NCBI GenBank assembly: GCA_964539825.1
Contig: CAZIKF010000003.1
Location: forward strand, 124,001-188,000
Direction of reading: 5' to 3'
From: CAZIKF01 sp964539825
GTDB lineage: Bacteria; Muiribacteriota; UBA6191
DNA: 64,000 bases
The first letter of the stretch is position 1, and the number at the start of each line of letters is the position of its first letter. The position numbers and the translations under genes are program-made. Under the pieces are notes generated by a model. The model was not told the DNA's origin. It was given only the letters and a program-made list of their open reading frames with translations, and ran no database searches. Positions 8,512 through 16,956 of the stretch are shown here, one piece after another.

Positions 8512-10077
8512 ATGAAATCCGTTCAAGATGTGCTCCAAAAACCCATCAGTGAAAAGTTAAACCGAAGCGTATTGTTGACCCTGCTTTGTGTTGGTTTAGT
8601 GAGCCTTGCGGTACTGGTGCCCTTTGAGGTCCAGATGTATCGAAATGACCGAGATTATGCGATGGTCAGGCTTAAAAAAGGCATTCAAGGGAGGATACTG
8701 GGAATTGCGCAAAGTGGGGCTCTACACATCAACACTGACCTCCATTACGACCTTCTGGGAGAAAAGCCCGATTGGGGTACACCTGGATTCAATCGAGTGC
8801 AGAAAGCACTTCGTGAGATCCAGAGAGTAAACTCAATTCAAGAAGAAATCTATACTCTTCGCCTCAAGGACCGTAAAAAAAGGCTTGCCACCTTCATAGT
8901 AATGTCCGGTACCAAAAACTATATAGGCAATGACTACGTGTTTCCAAAGGAAATGGAGAAGACGATCTATGAGGGAATACCTGCCGTAACAGATATTTAT
9001 GAGAGCAGGTCACAGGAGGGAGGCATGTGGATGTCTGCCTTTGCCCCAATCAAAGAGATGGACTCGGATGAATTCGCGGTTCTTGAAGTGGATGTCCCGG
9101 TCACGAAAATTCTGGAGGCATTTAAAGAAAACAGCATGAGACTCGTCTTTTTTCACTCCCTGCGCGGAGCTATCCTGGTGGTTCTTTTCATTCTCTTATA
9201 CCTGATCATCCGAATACTGATTAAACGCAGTGTCGGCCGTTTGATTCGAGTTCCTTTGGAGATCATTTGCAAGTTTATTCACCGGGTTAGAGATGGGATT
9301 CTTGAGAGCGACCTCAAGGTTGAGAGCGGTGATGAGTTGGAGGTTTTAGCCAATTCCTTTAATGAAATGGTTGATGGTCTTCGTCAAAAGGAGACCATGT
9401 CTCACTTCCTTACCAATATGGAGATGCTCGAAGTTGAAGCTGTGACAGAGGGCCGCAAGGAGTTGGGAACCAAAGGGGATAAGCGAAGGGTAGCAATCTT
9501 ATTTTGTGATATTCGAGGCTTCACCAGCATCTGTGAGGACGTAGAACCTGAGAGAATCATCCTGGCATTGAACCTCTACTTTGATCAGATGGTCCCGATC
9601 ATAGAGAATTGGAAAGGATCTTTGGATAAACTCATCGGGGATTGCATCATGGCTGTGTTTGAAGAGAGCGATGGATTCAGAGAGTCAGAGGCAGCCCTAA
9701 ACTGCGCAATTGAGATGCAGGCACTCATGGAATTTGTGCGCGACGACCTTCGTTCTCAAAATCTCCCCGAGTTCCATGTAGGGTTCGGGGTGAATACCGG
9801 ACCATCGGTAGTAGGAAATCTGGGCGCTAAAAGCCAGCTATCCCGTACGGTGTTGGGTGACTCGGTAAACCTGGCAGCCAGGGTTGAAGCTCTTTCCAAA
9901 GATGGGATAGAGAGCAAGGTTCTCTTTACTGAATTTACTCTTGAACAGCTGCGCATAGCGCCGCGACATAAACTTCTCATGGAGACTATAGTGAAGGGAA
10001 AGACTAATTTGGTGAAAGTATTTGAAGTAGATTCTGAGGAAGTTGCCCTCAAAAGATCATCAATGCGTACTGATTAG
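8512..10077 (+). CDS. Membrane-bound class III adenylate/guanylate cyclase
   Basis: 521 residues. The ATG at 8512 is preceded by AAGG. A transmembrane helix at about 20-40 and another at about 215-238 bracket a periplasmic sensor domain that resembles a Cache-type fold. A HAMP region follows (about 240-300) and then the cyclase catalytic domain (about 325-505). The metal-binding aspartates are in FCDIRGFTS (near 330) and LIGDCIMAVF (near 373), and NLAARVE carries the transition-state Asn/Arg. It should make cAMP or cGMP from NTP in response to an external signal. Substrate specificity is not decided here. Confidence 0.87.
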   Translation: MKSVQDVLQKPISEKLNRSVLLTLLCVGLVSLAVLVPFEVQMYRNDRDYAMVRLKKGIQGRILGIAQSGALHINTDLHYDLLGEKPDWGTPGFNRVQKALREIQRVNSIQEEIYTLRLKDRKKRLATFIVMSGTKNYIGNDYVFPKEMEKTIYEGIPAVTDIYESRSQEGGMWMSAFAPIKEMDSDEFAVLEVDVPVTKILEAFKENSMRLVFFHSLRGAILVVLFILLYLIIRILIKRSVGRLIRVPLEIICKFIHRVRDGILESDLKVESGDELEVLANSFNEMVDGLRQKETMSHFLTNMEMLEVEAVTEGRKELGTKGDKRRVAILFCDIRGFTSICEDVEPERIILALNLYFDQMVPIIENWKGSLDKLIGDCIMAVFEESDGFRESEAALNCAIEMQALMEFVRDDLRSQNLPEFHVGFGVNTGPSVVGNLGAKSQLSRTVLGDSVNLAARVEALSKDGIESKVLFTEFTLEQLRIAPRHKLLMETIVKGKTNLVKVFEVDSEEVALKRSSMRTD

Positions 10078-10086
10078 AAAAGCAAA

Positions 10087-10893
10087 TCAGAGAACATTTA
10101 CAAGGTTTAAACCAAAGTAGTAGTCTTCGAAATTGGTCTGCATTTGAGCCTGGATACGGAACTTTTTAGCTCCGAGTCGAAAATAGTCTTCGTAGTCATA
10201 GGCTCCACGATCAACCTGATCATCGATGAGGAACAGGAGTCGTCCATTGATGGTAACTTTTACGTAATGCACGTGTTTTCGCTTCTTTAAAAAATTGAAA
10301 ATGGCACGTTTTCTAACTTCATAGTATGCAGCCCACTCAACTCTTATCCGGTAGGATTTGCCCTCTTCATCCATAAGCTCCGTCGCATAGGAATATACCT
10401 TTCTGGACAGCGGAAAAACGTCATCAAACCGCACCAGGGATCCATTGTATTTGGGAGCGCTGGGATGTTGGTAAGCTTCCACAAAGGGAGAACCCTCCGG
10501 TGGGACCGAATCCTTGTTTGCCTCAAGCGCAGCAAGTTCAAGGGGCATAGCTGGAAGGGGAACCTGCCGTGGACCTACCTGAATAATTCGCTCACGAGCC
10601 GATTTCTGCGGGGGCTCGTAGGGGATTTCAGTGTGACGATCTCTATAGGTTAGAACTGTATTATCCCCACGGAATTCTTTCTCAAATGTCCAGTGGTCTC
10701 CGGGATAAGTATAGGTTACGTCGTATGCTTCCCTTGAATACTGGCCGCAGTTTCGGTAATACCGACAATCACGGGTCCAGTGGACCTGGGAGAGCAACAC
10801 AAAGAGAAGCCCCGAGACTATGCTTACGCTCGGGAATTCCTTACCGATAATAATATGTCCTCTGAGCCCTCTGGGCCGCACGGTGGTATTCAT
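10087..10893 (-). CDS. Secreted hypothetical protein; start uncertain
   Basis: The body (about 245 residues) is exported: a hydrophobic stretch VSIVSGLLFVLLS lies just after the stop codon of the upstream gene. That segment has no ATG, GTG or TTG directly before it. The nearest in-frame ATG is at 10893, giving a basic 20-residue n-region and a 53-nt overlap with the upstream gene; an ATG at 11037 is less likely. An AAGGA sequence overlaps the upstream stop, where a start is expected, hinting at a non-standard start or a mutated codon. The C-terminal half is beta-rich and ends NFEDYYFGLNLVNVL. No family is recognised. Confidence 0.6.
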   Translation of the reverse strand: MNTTVRPRGLRGHIIIGKEFPSVSIVSGLLFVLLSQVHWTRDCRYYRNCGQYSREAYDVTYTYPGDHWTFEKEFRGDNTVLTYRDRHTEIPYEPPQKSARERIIQVGPRQVPLPAMPLELAALEANKDSVPPEGSPFVEAYQHPSAPKYNGSLVRFDDVFPLSRKVYSYATELMDEEGKSYRIRVEWAAYYEVRKRAIFNFLKKRKHVHYVKVTINGRLLFLIDDQVDRGAYDYEDYFRLGAKKFRIQAQMQTNFEDYYFGLNLVNVL

Positions 10894-11371
10894 CTTCCCA
10901 GTAGAGGTATCGGTGCAGTTCCGGTTTTTTTTCAAGGTAAATAGGAGCTTTTCTGTAGTAAGGGCTGACTCTCTGCCATGCCCAATTGAAGTTTGACATG
11001 ACTTTACGGTTTCTGGTTTGTCTACCGCATACTTCATAGGTTCCGTTCACCACGTAGCGGGGCGACCCACCATTTATTTCCCTCACAACATTATTATGAA
11101 TCCTGCATTGATCGGTAGGAGCATAACGAACGGGTTTCTCATAGGCAGTATAGGTTGCAGGTGTGTAGATCACCTTTCGATGGAGCCTGGGTACTCCTAC
11201 ATTCTGTGGAGCACGACGAACTTCCGGTATTTGACGCTTCTGATAAAAGCTGTAAGGAGCCGAATCAGCACTCAATGAAGGATGATAGTAAATATAATCG
11301 TAGTGATAGGGATTTGCGCTAAGTCCCGAGATCGAAATGAGTAACAAAGATAGAATAGTGGGGCGTTTCAT
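10841..11371 (-). CDS. Small secreted Tyr/Arg-rich protein, paralogue 1
   Basis: 176 residues with a clear signal peptide (1-19) and GAGGAG before the ATG. The mature part is rich in Tyr, Arg, Pro and His and opens YHYDYIYYHPSLSADSAPYSF. The YHPSL-x-x-x-SAPYSF motif recurs as YHPTL-x-x-x-SAPYSF in the next secreted protein upstream (11550-11933). Four cysteines could form disulfides. No known family fits. It overlaps the following gene at 10087 and is probably co-transcribed with it. Confidence 0.7.
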   Translation of the reverse strand: MKRPTILSLLLISISGLSANPYHYDYIYYHPSLSADSAPYSFYQKRQIPEVRRAPQNVGVPRLHRKVIYTPATYTAYEKPVRYAPTDQCRIHNNVVREINGGSPRYVVNGTYEVCGRQTRNRKVMSNFNWAWQRVSPYYRKAPIYLEKKPELHRYLYWEDEYHRAAQRAQRTYYYR

Positions 11372-11549
11372 TTTTTCTCCTCTTCAATGTACCAGGTTAG
11401 ATTCTCGCCCTGATCTTCCTTGTTTGGATATGTTTAGTATAGCAATTTAAGGTTTGCCATTATCTGTGCTCAAATACGCCTATGGACAAATATTCCCAAC
11501 TTCTCGGGAGTTTTCTTCCTGTCCAGAAGAAATCCATGATCTTAACAGC

Positions 11550-11933
11550 CTAAAAAATTCCCAGGAATCGACCACGCCTTTTCTTGGGTTCACAATAGGG
11601 GACACAGTAGATCTCACTGGTTACATAAGTTCCCCTGCGTGGCTGGCGGTATCTGTCATCGTAGGTCTGGACCTTCATAGAATGAAAGGGACGAGTCTGG
11701 AGGTTCTTCGCCTTTACCCGTTTGTAATAGGAGTGGTTATATTTTTTCGCACAACAATGAGAGGAAGCAGGCCTTGGCCGCATACGCAAGACTCGGCGCG
11801 GTTCTCTCATTCCCTGAAAACTATAAGGGGCAGATGAAGAAGTAAGGGTGGGGTGGTACTGTACCCAGTAACCGTGATGGGCTTGAACCTGGGTGCTTGA
11901 GAGGAGAAGCACTGCGCTTAGGAGAGCTTTCAT
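11550..11933 (-). CDS. Small secreted Tyr/Arg-rich protein, paralogue 2
   Basis: 127 residues, signal peptide 1-18, AAGGAAA before the ATG. The mature N-terminus HHGYWVQYHPTL and SSAPYSF match paralogue 1, and basic residues are plentiful further on (RRVLRMRPRP, KKYNHSYYKRVKAK). A CC pair and two later cysteines are present. The high net positive charge suggests binding to an acidic polymer or the cell surface (inference). It lies 178 nt upstream of paralogue 1 on the same strand. Confidence 0.7.
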   Translation of the reverse strand: MKALLSAVLLLSSTQVQAHHGYWVQYHPTLTSSSAPYSFQGMREPRRVLRMRPRPASSHCCAKKYNHSYYKRVKAKNLQTRPFHSMKVQTYDDRYRQPRRGTYVTSEIYCVPYCEPKKRRGRFLGIF

Positions 11934-12106
11934 GGATTTCCTTCCCTGTCAGACCCTCCCTGGACTGGATTTTTCCCTCACCTCCATGCGAGAGGAAAAG
12001 TCTTGTGATAAGGATGATTCTACCTGATTGGAAATAATCCTTCATGGGTTATGCCGGCCAGAAGAACAAATTCTTGATAGATTCAGAAACTCTTGTTGGA
12101 CATCAT

Positions 12107-12457
12107 CTAGAAGAGTCCCCGCATGAGGATGGGCTGTCGCAGTGGAGTGCAGCAAATGGTGTCACTGCATCCTTCGCGGGTCAGTCTGTAGCTGATCGGT
12201 CTTCTGTGAATGGGAGCATACTTCTCCCGCATTCCAGCTCGTGAACCATAGGTTACTTTACGCGTGAGAGGTGGGCAGGAGTTGCAAAATCCTGTTCCAG
12301 GAGCCCTGGTTCTAATGATGATCTGTTCATTGGCCGTTCTTAAAAGCTGATGTGATGTTGGTTTGTAGCTTGTAAACGAACCATAGAATGGTCGTGCACA
12401 TTCCCCGGTGATAGTCAGCAGGAAAAGTAAAGCAAAGCAGAAGATGATACGGCTCAT
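12107..12457 (-). CDS. Small secreted Cys/Arg-rich protein, possible paralogue 3
   Basis: 116 residues from the ATG at 12457, which has GGGAGGAA just upstream and begins a signal peptide (1-20, ending TGECA). The mature part has YGSFTSYKPTSHQLLR at the position of the YHPSL motif of its neighbours, and contains six cysteines, including CNSC and CC. The composition (Arg, Tyr, Pro) is like paralogues 1 and 2, but sequence identity is low. All three lie head to tail on the minus strand, consistent with a diverged tandem family. Confidence 0.65.
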   Translation of the reverse strand: MSRIIFCFALLFLLTITGECARPFYGSFTSYKPTSHQLLRTANEQIIIRTRAPGTGFCNSCPPLTRKVTYGSRAGMREKYAPIHRRPISYRLTREGCSDTICCTPLRQPILMRGLF

Positions 12458-12617
12458 AGATTCCTCCCTGAGATGACCCGATGACCGGCAAATGCAGAAT
12501 CCGTTCAAACACTAACTTTAGTGTAACCTGAAAAGTTCGATCAGGGCAGGGGATAGAACGCGGGACCATTCGAATCTGCTCTTCCAGATTAGGGTCTTGT
12601 CAATTTCGATAAAAAAG

Positions 12618-12647
12618 AAAGAGCCCGAGCATCTGCCCGGGCTCTTT
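12618..12647 (-). terminator. Rho-independent terminator after the M4 peptidase gene
   Basis: A perfect 10-bp stem AAAGAGCCCG/CGGGCTCTTT with a 10-nt loop. On the minus strand it is followed by TTTCTTTTTT. It lies 16 nt beyond the stop of the metallopeptidase gene. Confidence 0.85.
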
Positions 12648-12662
12648 CCTATTTAAAATGAC

Positions 12663-14285
12663 CTATAGCTCAATCCATTCAAAAGCACTGGAGAGAGTCT
12701 GCATAAAATCTTGCCTGGAATCGTGATTTTCAAGAACCAATTCCGCAGCTGCGATCAAGCCTGCTTTAAAATCAGTAAAGGATGCATTGCTAGAAAGAAT
12801 TTTCTCCTTAAGCATCTTAAAGTAGATCTTAGAGAGTAGTTCGCGACCAAGTCCCTCAGACCGGATTTCTTCTCCCGAAGCGGCCAGGTAGGAAAACTTG
12901 TTGAAAATGGACGAGTTGATATGAACCCCTCCATTATCCTGCCAGAAGCCGCACTTGATCTTCTTGGTGATACGGTCCGGGTAAATCCGACCCTTGAGGT
13001 TGTGAGTTTTGCTCAGTTTACTCCAGGCCGAATATTTCATTCCTGCCGTAATCAAATGCCCCTTCCCGCGGGTGGGATCCTGCATATTACGAAGGGCTGG
13101 ATTATCTCCAATCGAGATATTGTCACCCATCTGCCAATCATCACCGTCTACTATAGCGCCGTAGAAGTCAGCGATGTGCTCATTGAGTGCTCCCGATTCA
13201 CCTGAATAAGAAAGCGGTGAATAGAGATCGATGAGTCCATGGGAATACTCGTGGGCAGCAACATCTAATCCCTTAACCAGGTAGTCAAATCCTTTCGGAG
13301 TTCCTGAACCGTCACCGAAGAAGAATCCGCCCTGGTAAGGGGAGTAATAAGCATTATTAAAGTCAGTTCCTACGTGGGCGGTTGCGAAAACCGGGGAGTT
13401 CCCCTCTTTCCACACAAAACCGAAGTTATCTTTGAAGAAATCCACGGTTCGACTCATGTTCAGGTAGAGTTCAACTTCGGCCTTCTGATTTGTCTTTCGT
13501 GAAGTGCCTTCTGAATCCCAGGTTCCATCGGAATCTGTGGAAAAGTTTTTAAACTCGGAATTGAATACATGGAGATTGCGTCCCTCATGCTTCAGAATAT
13601 AATTTCCATCCTCATCCTGCTGTACATCAAAATCATGCATTTTGTTTTCGGTGAGATCTACACCGTGACCAGCAATACTGTAAATATTCTGGATCTTGTC
13701 GACGACATCCCCGGTCTTGGCGTCTACGAAGAAGTCATAGGTAGTTTTTAAACCGTCATAGGTTCCAGACAGTACAACATGAAATGTCAGTTTGTACTGA
13801 TCTTCTAAATCTCGGTAAAAAACCAATTCGCCTGCTCGGGCCAGATGAGAGGGGACGGCTTCATGGAGAAGCTGACCAGCTTTTCTTAAGTCCCGGATAG
13901 CAACTGTGAGAGCTCTTTCCAAACTAATTTCAGGCTCAACATCTGCAGATCGGTGTGATTCCATCATGTTGATTTCACGCTCATCGAGGGAGCGCATCGC
14001 CTGTAATCCACTCCGGTTGGGATTTCTCTCAGGAATAATGACTACTTTTTCTTCGCCGTAGACTTTAACTCCGGAAATTTGACGCGTGTACCTGAAAAAT
14101 TGGTTTCCGTTTTTATCTGCGTGTTGATCCTCTGCCTTAAGAAAGTCGGCGATATCCAGGGCTTTCTTTTGCAAAGGAAGGCTTTGCCGAAGAAGATTAA
14201 GTCCATCTTGGAAATCTGCTGCTCCTGTGAGGGCTGTGAGGCTGCAGCCAAGCACACATGCGATTATTCGTTGTTTGGAATTCAT
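12663..14285 (-). CDS. Secreted thermolysin-like metallopeptidase (family M4)
   Basis: 540 residues from the ATG at 14285, preceded by AGGAG and followed by a signal peptide. The layout is that of a thermolysin precursor: an FTP-type propeptide (about 40-85), a PepSY-like region (about 115-205), then the catalytic domain. The zinc site HEYSH is near residue 344, and the third ligand lies in GALNEHIADFYGA about 24 residues later. The catalytic His is in GGVHINSSIFNKF. It should be an extracellular endopeptidase activated by removal of the propeptide. It lies 69 nt after the MoxR gene on the same strand. Confidence 0.92.
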   Translation of the reverse strand: MNSKQRIIACVLGCSLTALTGAADFQDGLNLLRQSLPLQKKALDIADFLKAEDQHADKNGNQFFRYTRQISGVKVYGEEKVVIIPERNPNRSGLQAMRSLDEREINMMESHRSADVEPEISLERALTVAIRDLRKAGQLLHEAVPSHLARAGELVFYRDLEDQYKLTFHVVLSGTYDGLKTTYDFFVDAKTGDVVDKIQNIYSIAGHGVDLTENKMHDFDVQQDEDGNYILKHEGRNLHVFNSEFKNFSTDSDGTWDSEGTSRKTNQKAEVELYLNMSRTVDFFKDNFGFVWKEGNSPVFATAHVGTDFNNAYYSPYQGGFFFGDGSGTPKGFDYLVKGLDVAAHEYSHGLIDLYSPLSYSGESGALNEHIADFYGAIVDGDDWQMGDNISIGDNPALRNMQDPTRGKGHLITAGMKYSAWSKLSKTHNLKGRIYPDRITKKIKCGFWQDNGGVHINSSIFNKFSYLAASGEEIRSEGLGRELLSKIYFKMLKEKILSSNASFTDFKAGLIAAAELVLENHDSRQDFMQTLSSAFEWIEL

Positions 14286-14354
14286 TGAGCTTCTCCTGAA
14301 TTGTAAGTTTGAATGAGGTATCAAATTCTATGGAAGAACGAGTACGTGTCAATG

Positions 14355-15317
14355 CTATTCATCAAAATGAGAAAGAATTTGTTCAAGAATTTCATCAGCA
14401 CGGAGTCCTTCAGCCTCGGCTTCAAAGTTCAGAAGAAGCCTGTGGCGAAAGGTGGGTAGAATCATTTTGATCAAATTTTCCCGGGAAACATGGAATTCCC
14501 CATGGAAATAAGCGTGGGCTTTAGCAGCAAGCACCAGGGATTGTAGCCCTCGAGGGCCAACACCATTTCTTACGTACTTTTTACTGACTCTCGCAGCCAG
14601 GGAACTGGCGGGTTGGGTTGCGAGGACCAGCTTGCATGCAAATTCATTTAGATGGGAAGCGATAGGGATATCTCGAATATTTTTCTTCATTTCTTCAATC
14701 GTAGAAGTATCCACCACCGGAAAAACCTCCGGATCAAGATTCGCTGTGGTGCTGTCCACAATTTTCATCAAGACATCGAGATTGGGATAGGGCACGTCAA
14801 GTTTGAAGAAGAAGCGATCGAGCTGGGCTTCAGGAAGCCGGTAAGTACCATCCATTTCAAGAGGATTTTGGGTTCCCATCACAAAAAATGGATTTTCCAG
14901 AGGATGAGATTTCCCCGCTACTGAGATGGTTCCTTCTCCCATTGCCTCCAGTAGGGCAGATTGAGTTTTGGGAGTTGCTCGATTGATTTCATCGGCAAGT
15001 ACCATATTCGCAAATAGAGGACCTTTTTGAAAACGAAAGACTCTTTCACCAGATTCTAATTGATGGATAACAGTGGTTCCTATAATGTCAGCAGGCATAA
15101 GGTCAGGAGTAAATTGTATTCTCTTGAACTTTATATTGAGAACTCTGGCTATAGTCTTCACCAGAAGGGTTTTGCCAAGTCCAGGGACTCCCTCCAATAG
15201 GACGTGTCCGGAGCAAAAAAACGCCACAATCACATGCTCTACAAGCTCCTGACTTCCAATGATGACTTTGGAAACTTCTTTCTCTATGTTTTGAAAAATG
15301 AGCTTGGGATCGATCAT
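14355..15317 (-). CDS. MoxR-family AAA+ ATPase
   Basis: 320 residues. Walker A GVPGLGKT near 43, Walker B VLADEINRATPK near 105 (with the MoxR-typical NRA), sensor 1 FVMGTQNP and the arginine-rich LPEAQLDRFFFK segment are all present, with a C-terminal AAA lid. MoxR proteins are chaperone-like ATPases, usually next to DUF58 and von Willebrand A genes. None is visible here; the partner downstream is the M4 peptidase. An in-frame ATG at 15329 is an alternative start. It diverges from a HEAT-repeat lipoprotein. Confidence 0.9.
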   Translation of the reverse strand: MIDPKLIFQNIEKEVSKVIIGSQELVEHVIVAFFCSGHVLLEGVPGLGKTLLVKTIARVLNIKFKRIQFTPDLMPADIIGTTVIHQLESGERVFRFQKGPLFANMVLADEINRATPKTQSALLEAMGEGTISVAGKSHPLENPFFVMGTQNPLEMDGTYRLPEAQLDRFFFKLDVPYPNLDVLMKIVDSTTANLDPEVFPVVDTSTIEEMKKNIRDIPIASHLNEFACKLVLATQPASSLAARVSKKYVRNGVGPRGLQSLVLAAKAHAYFHGEFHVSRENLIKMILPTFRHRLLLNFEAEAEGLRADEILEQILSHFDE

Positions 15318-15505
15318 GACCTGGACCATCGACGTTTGGAATCGGTATTATACTATGAGATGTATAAACTTCTTTATACTGTATTTGTAGGACCTTTGGG
15401 CACTTGTAGGCAAGTTGGTTTTCTATTTTCACTCCCTGGGTCATAGGGACTATCTGGGTGAATCTCATTAACACTTGTGTCTGAACCAACGATGGTTTCA
15501 ACATC

Positions 15506-16666
15506 ATGATGTTCAAATACGCTCTGATGGCCGCAGGGCTAGGGCTCTTCCTTTTGGGATGCTGTGATAAGAGTCAGGCTCCCTATGCCAGGGAACTTCA
15601 TGATGCAGAGGAACATTTTTTACGAATACAGCCTGCCAGAGCTCTGGAGATTCTTAATCGACTCAGCTCAAAACCGGATCTACCAGAGCGATATTTTCGT
15701 CTTAGGTACCAGGTCGAACTCAGAGCATTTCAATTTTCCCAATCCTTTAAAACCATTCTTTCCTGGAGAAAGAAAAGTTCAAAGAGCCATGAAAATGTTG
15801 TTCGCAAGGTTTTAAGGAGTTTCATTCGATATTGTACCGAGTTAAAAGAGCCAGGACTCAGATTGGAAGCTATACGAGCCCTGGGGGAACTCAAAGACTT
15901 TGATGCCCGCGAACACCTGATGGGACTTTTTCCAGGAGGTTCCCAGTCAACTCGCATTACAGCCTGTTATTCCATGAGTCTTTTAGGAGACGAAAAGAGG
16001 GCTCTTCCATACTTAAAAGATCGTTCGCGGTTTGCGGGTCTCAAGGGCAGATTTCTTGCATCCCTGTACCTCGTACAACTGCATACCAAAGATCTTGTCC
16101 CAGCTTATATTGATCTACTATCTGATCCGGACGACGCAGTTCGGGTTTTGGCGATCAAAGTTCTTGGAGAATTAGGCGCTAAGGAAGCCAGGGAAAGGCT
16201 TCAGGTAATCTTTAAGGACTCAGCCTCAATCCATGTAAAGCTGTTAGCGGCCCAGGCATTGATCAGAGTTGGGGAAAGTTCCTATAAGAGTTATCTTCTG
16301 AAGAAGATGGACGAAAAGGCATCTTCAGCCGCAGTGAAAATTCTGCTTTCAGAGTTGGGGAGTATTGATCATCTTGACGAATTGAAATCCACTCTTGATT
16401 CCCTGGACGTCGAAGCAAGGTATTCGGTGTTAAAAGTCTTGATGGATATGAATGAAAAAGAGTTCGTAAGAACCAAACTTCGTGAGATGCTTCAGAGTCT
16501 TCTGGGAAATGCTTTTGAGAAAAAGATGGCCCTGGAGCTGCTCTCAACTTTCAAGAACAAAGAGGACTGGGACTTGATCCAGGCACAGTTCTTTTCTCCC
16601 TTCCAGGAAGTTCAAGTAATGGCCGCCAGGGCCATGCTGGAGTTTTTAGCAGAAACCAAAAACTGA
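15506..16666 (+). CDS. HEAT-repeat lipoprotein
   Basis: 386 residues. The signal peptide ends in LFLLGC, a good lipobox. From about residue 115 onward the sequence is a series of roughly 31-residue helical pairs (for example DDAVRVLAIKVLGELGAKEARERL), typical of HEAT/PBS-lyase-like repeats that make a curved binding surface. The first 100 residues look TPR-like. The ligand is unknown. Divergent from the MoxR gene. Confidence 0.8.
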   Translation: MMFKYALMAAGLGLFLLGCCDKSQAPYARELHDAEEHFLRIQPARALEILNRLSSKPDLPERYFRLRYQVELRAFQFSQSFKTILSWRKKSSKSHENVVRKVLRSFIRYCTELKEPGLRLEAIRALGELKDFDAREHLMGLFPGGSQSTRITACYSMSLLGDEKRALPYLKDRSRFAGLKGRFLASLYLVQLHTKDLVPAYIDLLSDPDDAVRVLAIKVLGELGAKEARERLQVIFKDSASIHVKLLAAQALIRVGESSYKSYLLKKMDEKASSAAVKILLSELGSIDHLDELKSTLDSLDVEARYSVLKVLMDMNEKEFVRTKLREMLQSLLGNAFEKKMALELLSTFKNKEDWDLIQAQFFSPFQEVQVMAARAMLEFLAETKN

Positions 16667-16756
16667 GAGTTCATAGATTCCTGAATCTTCCATTCTTGTA
16701 TTTGTTTGTCCTTGTTGGTTTTTTCCTTATAATTAGAATTGAAGGGAATGCTTCCT

Positions 16757-16954
16757 ATGCAGGTAACGCCGGCGGGATTACAAAAAGCTCTACAAGGCAT
16801 CGGTACGACTACGCGCCGTATTGTGCGACAGCAGGGAAATCCTGTGGATAATACCACTGACCTGATTAAAGGTGAGCGGAATTTTAAGGCCAATGCGAAG
16901 GTTGTCCAGGCTGAGGATGAAATGCTGGGCACGGTGATTGATTTAAAGGCCTAA
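16757..16954 (+). CDS. Mini-protein resembling the C-terminal domain of flagellar rod/hook proteins
   Basis: 65 residues from the ATG at 16757, with GAAGGGA about 9 nt upstream; an ATG at 16748 is too close to that site. The last 30 residues (DLIKGERNF, KANAKVVQAEDEMLGTVIDL) match the conserved C-terminal helix of FlgC/FlgE-type rod and hook proteins (xLIxAQRxYQANAKVIQTxDEML). The rest of a flagellin-class protein is absent. Whether it assembles into an axial structure or is a stand-alone helix is unknown. No flagellar genes lie nearby. It converges with the gene at 16957. Confidence 0.7.
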   Translation: MQVTPAGLQKALQGIGTTTRRIVRQQGNPVDNTTDLIKGERNFKANAKVVQAEDEMLGTVIDLKA

Positions 16955-16956
16955 AA

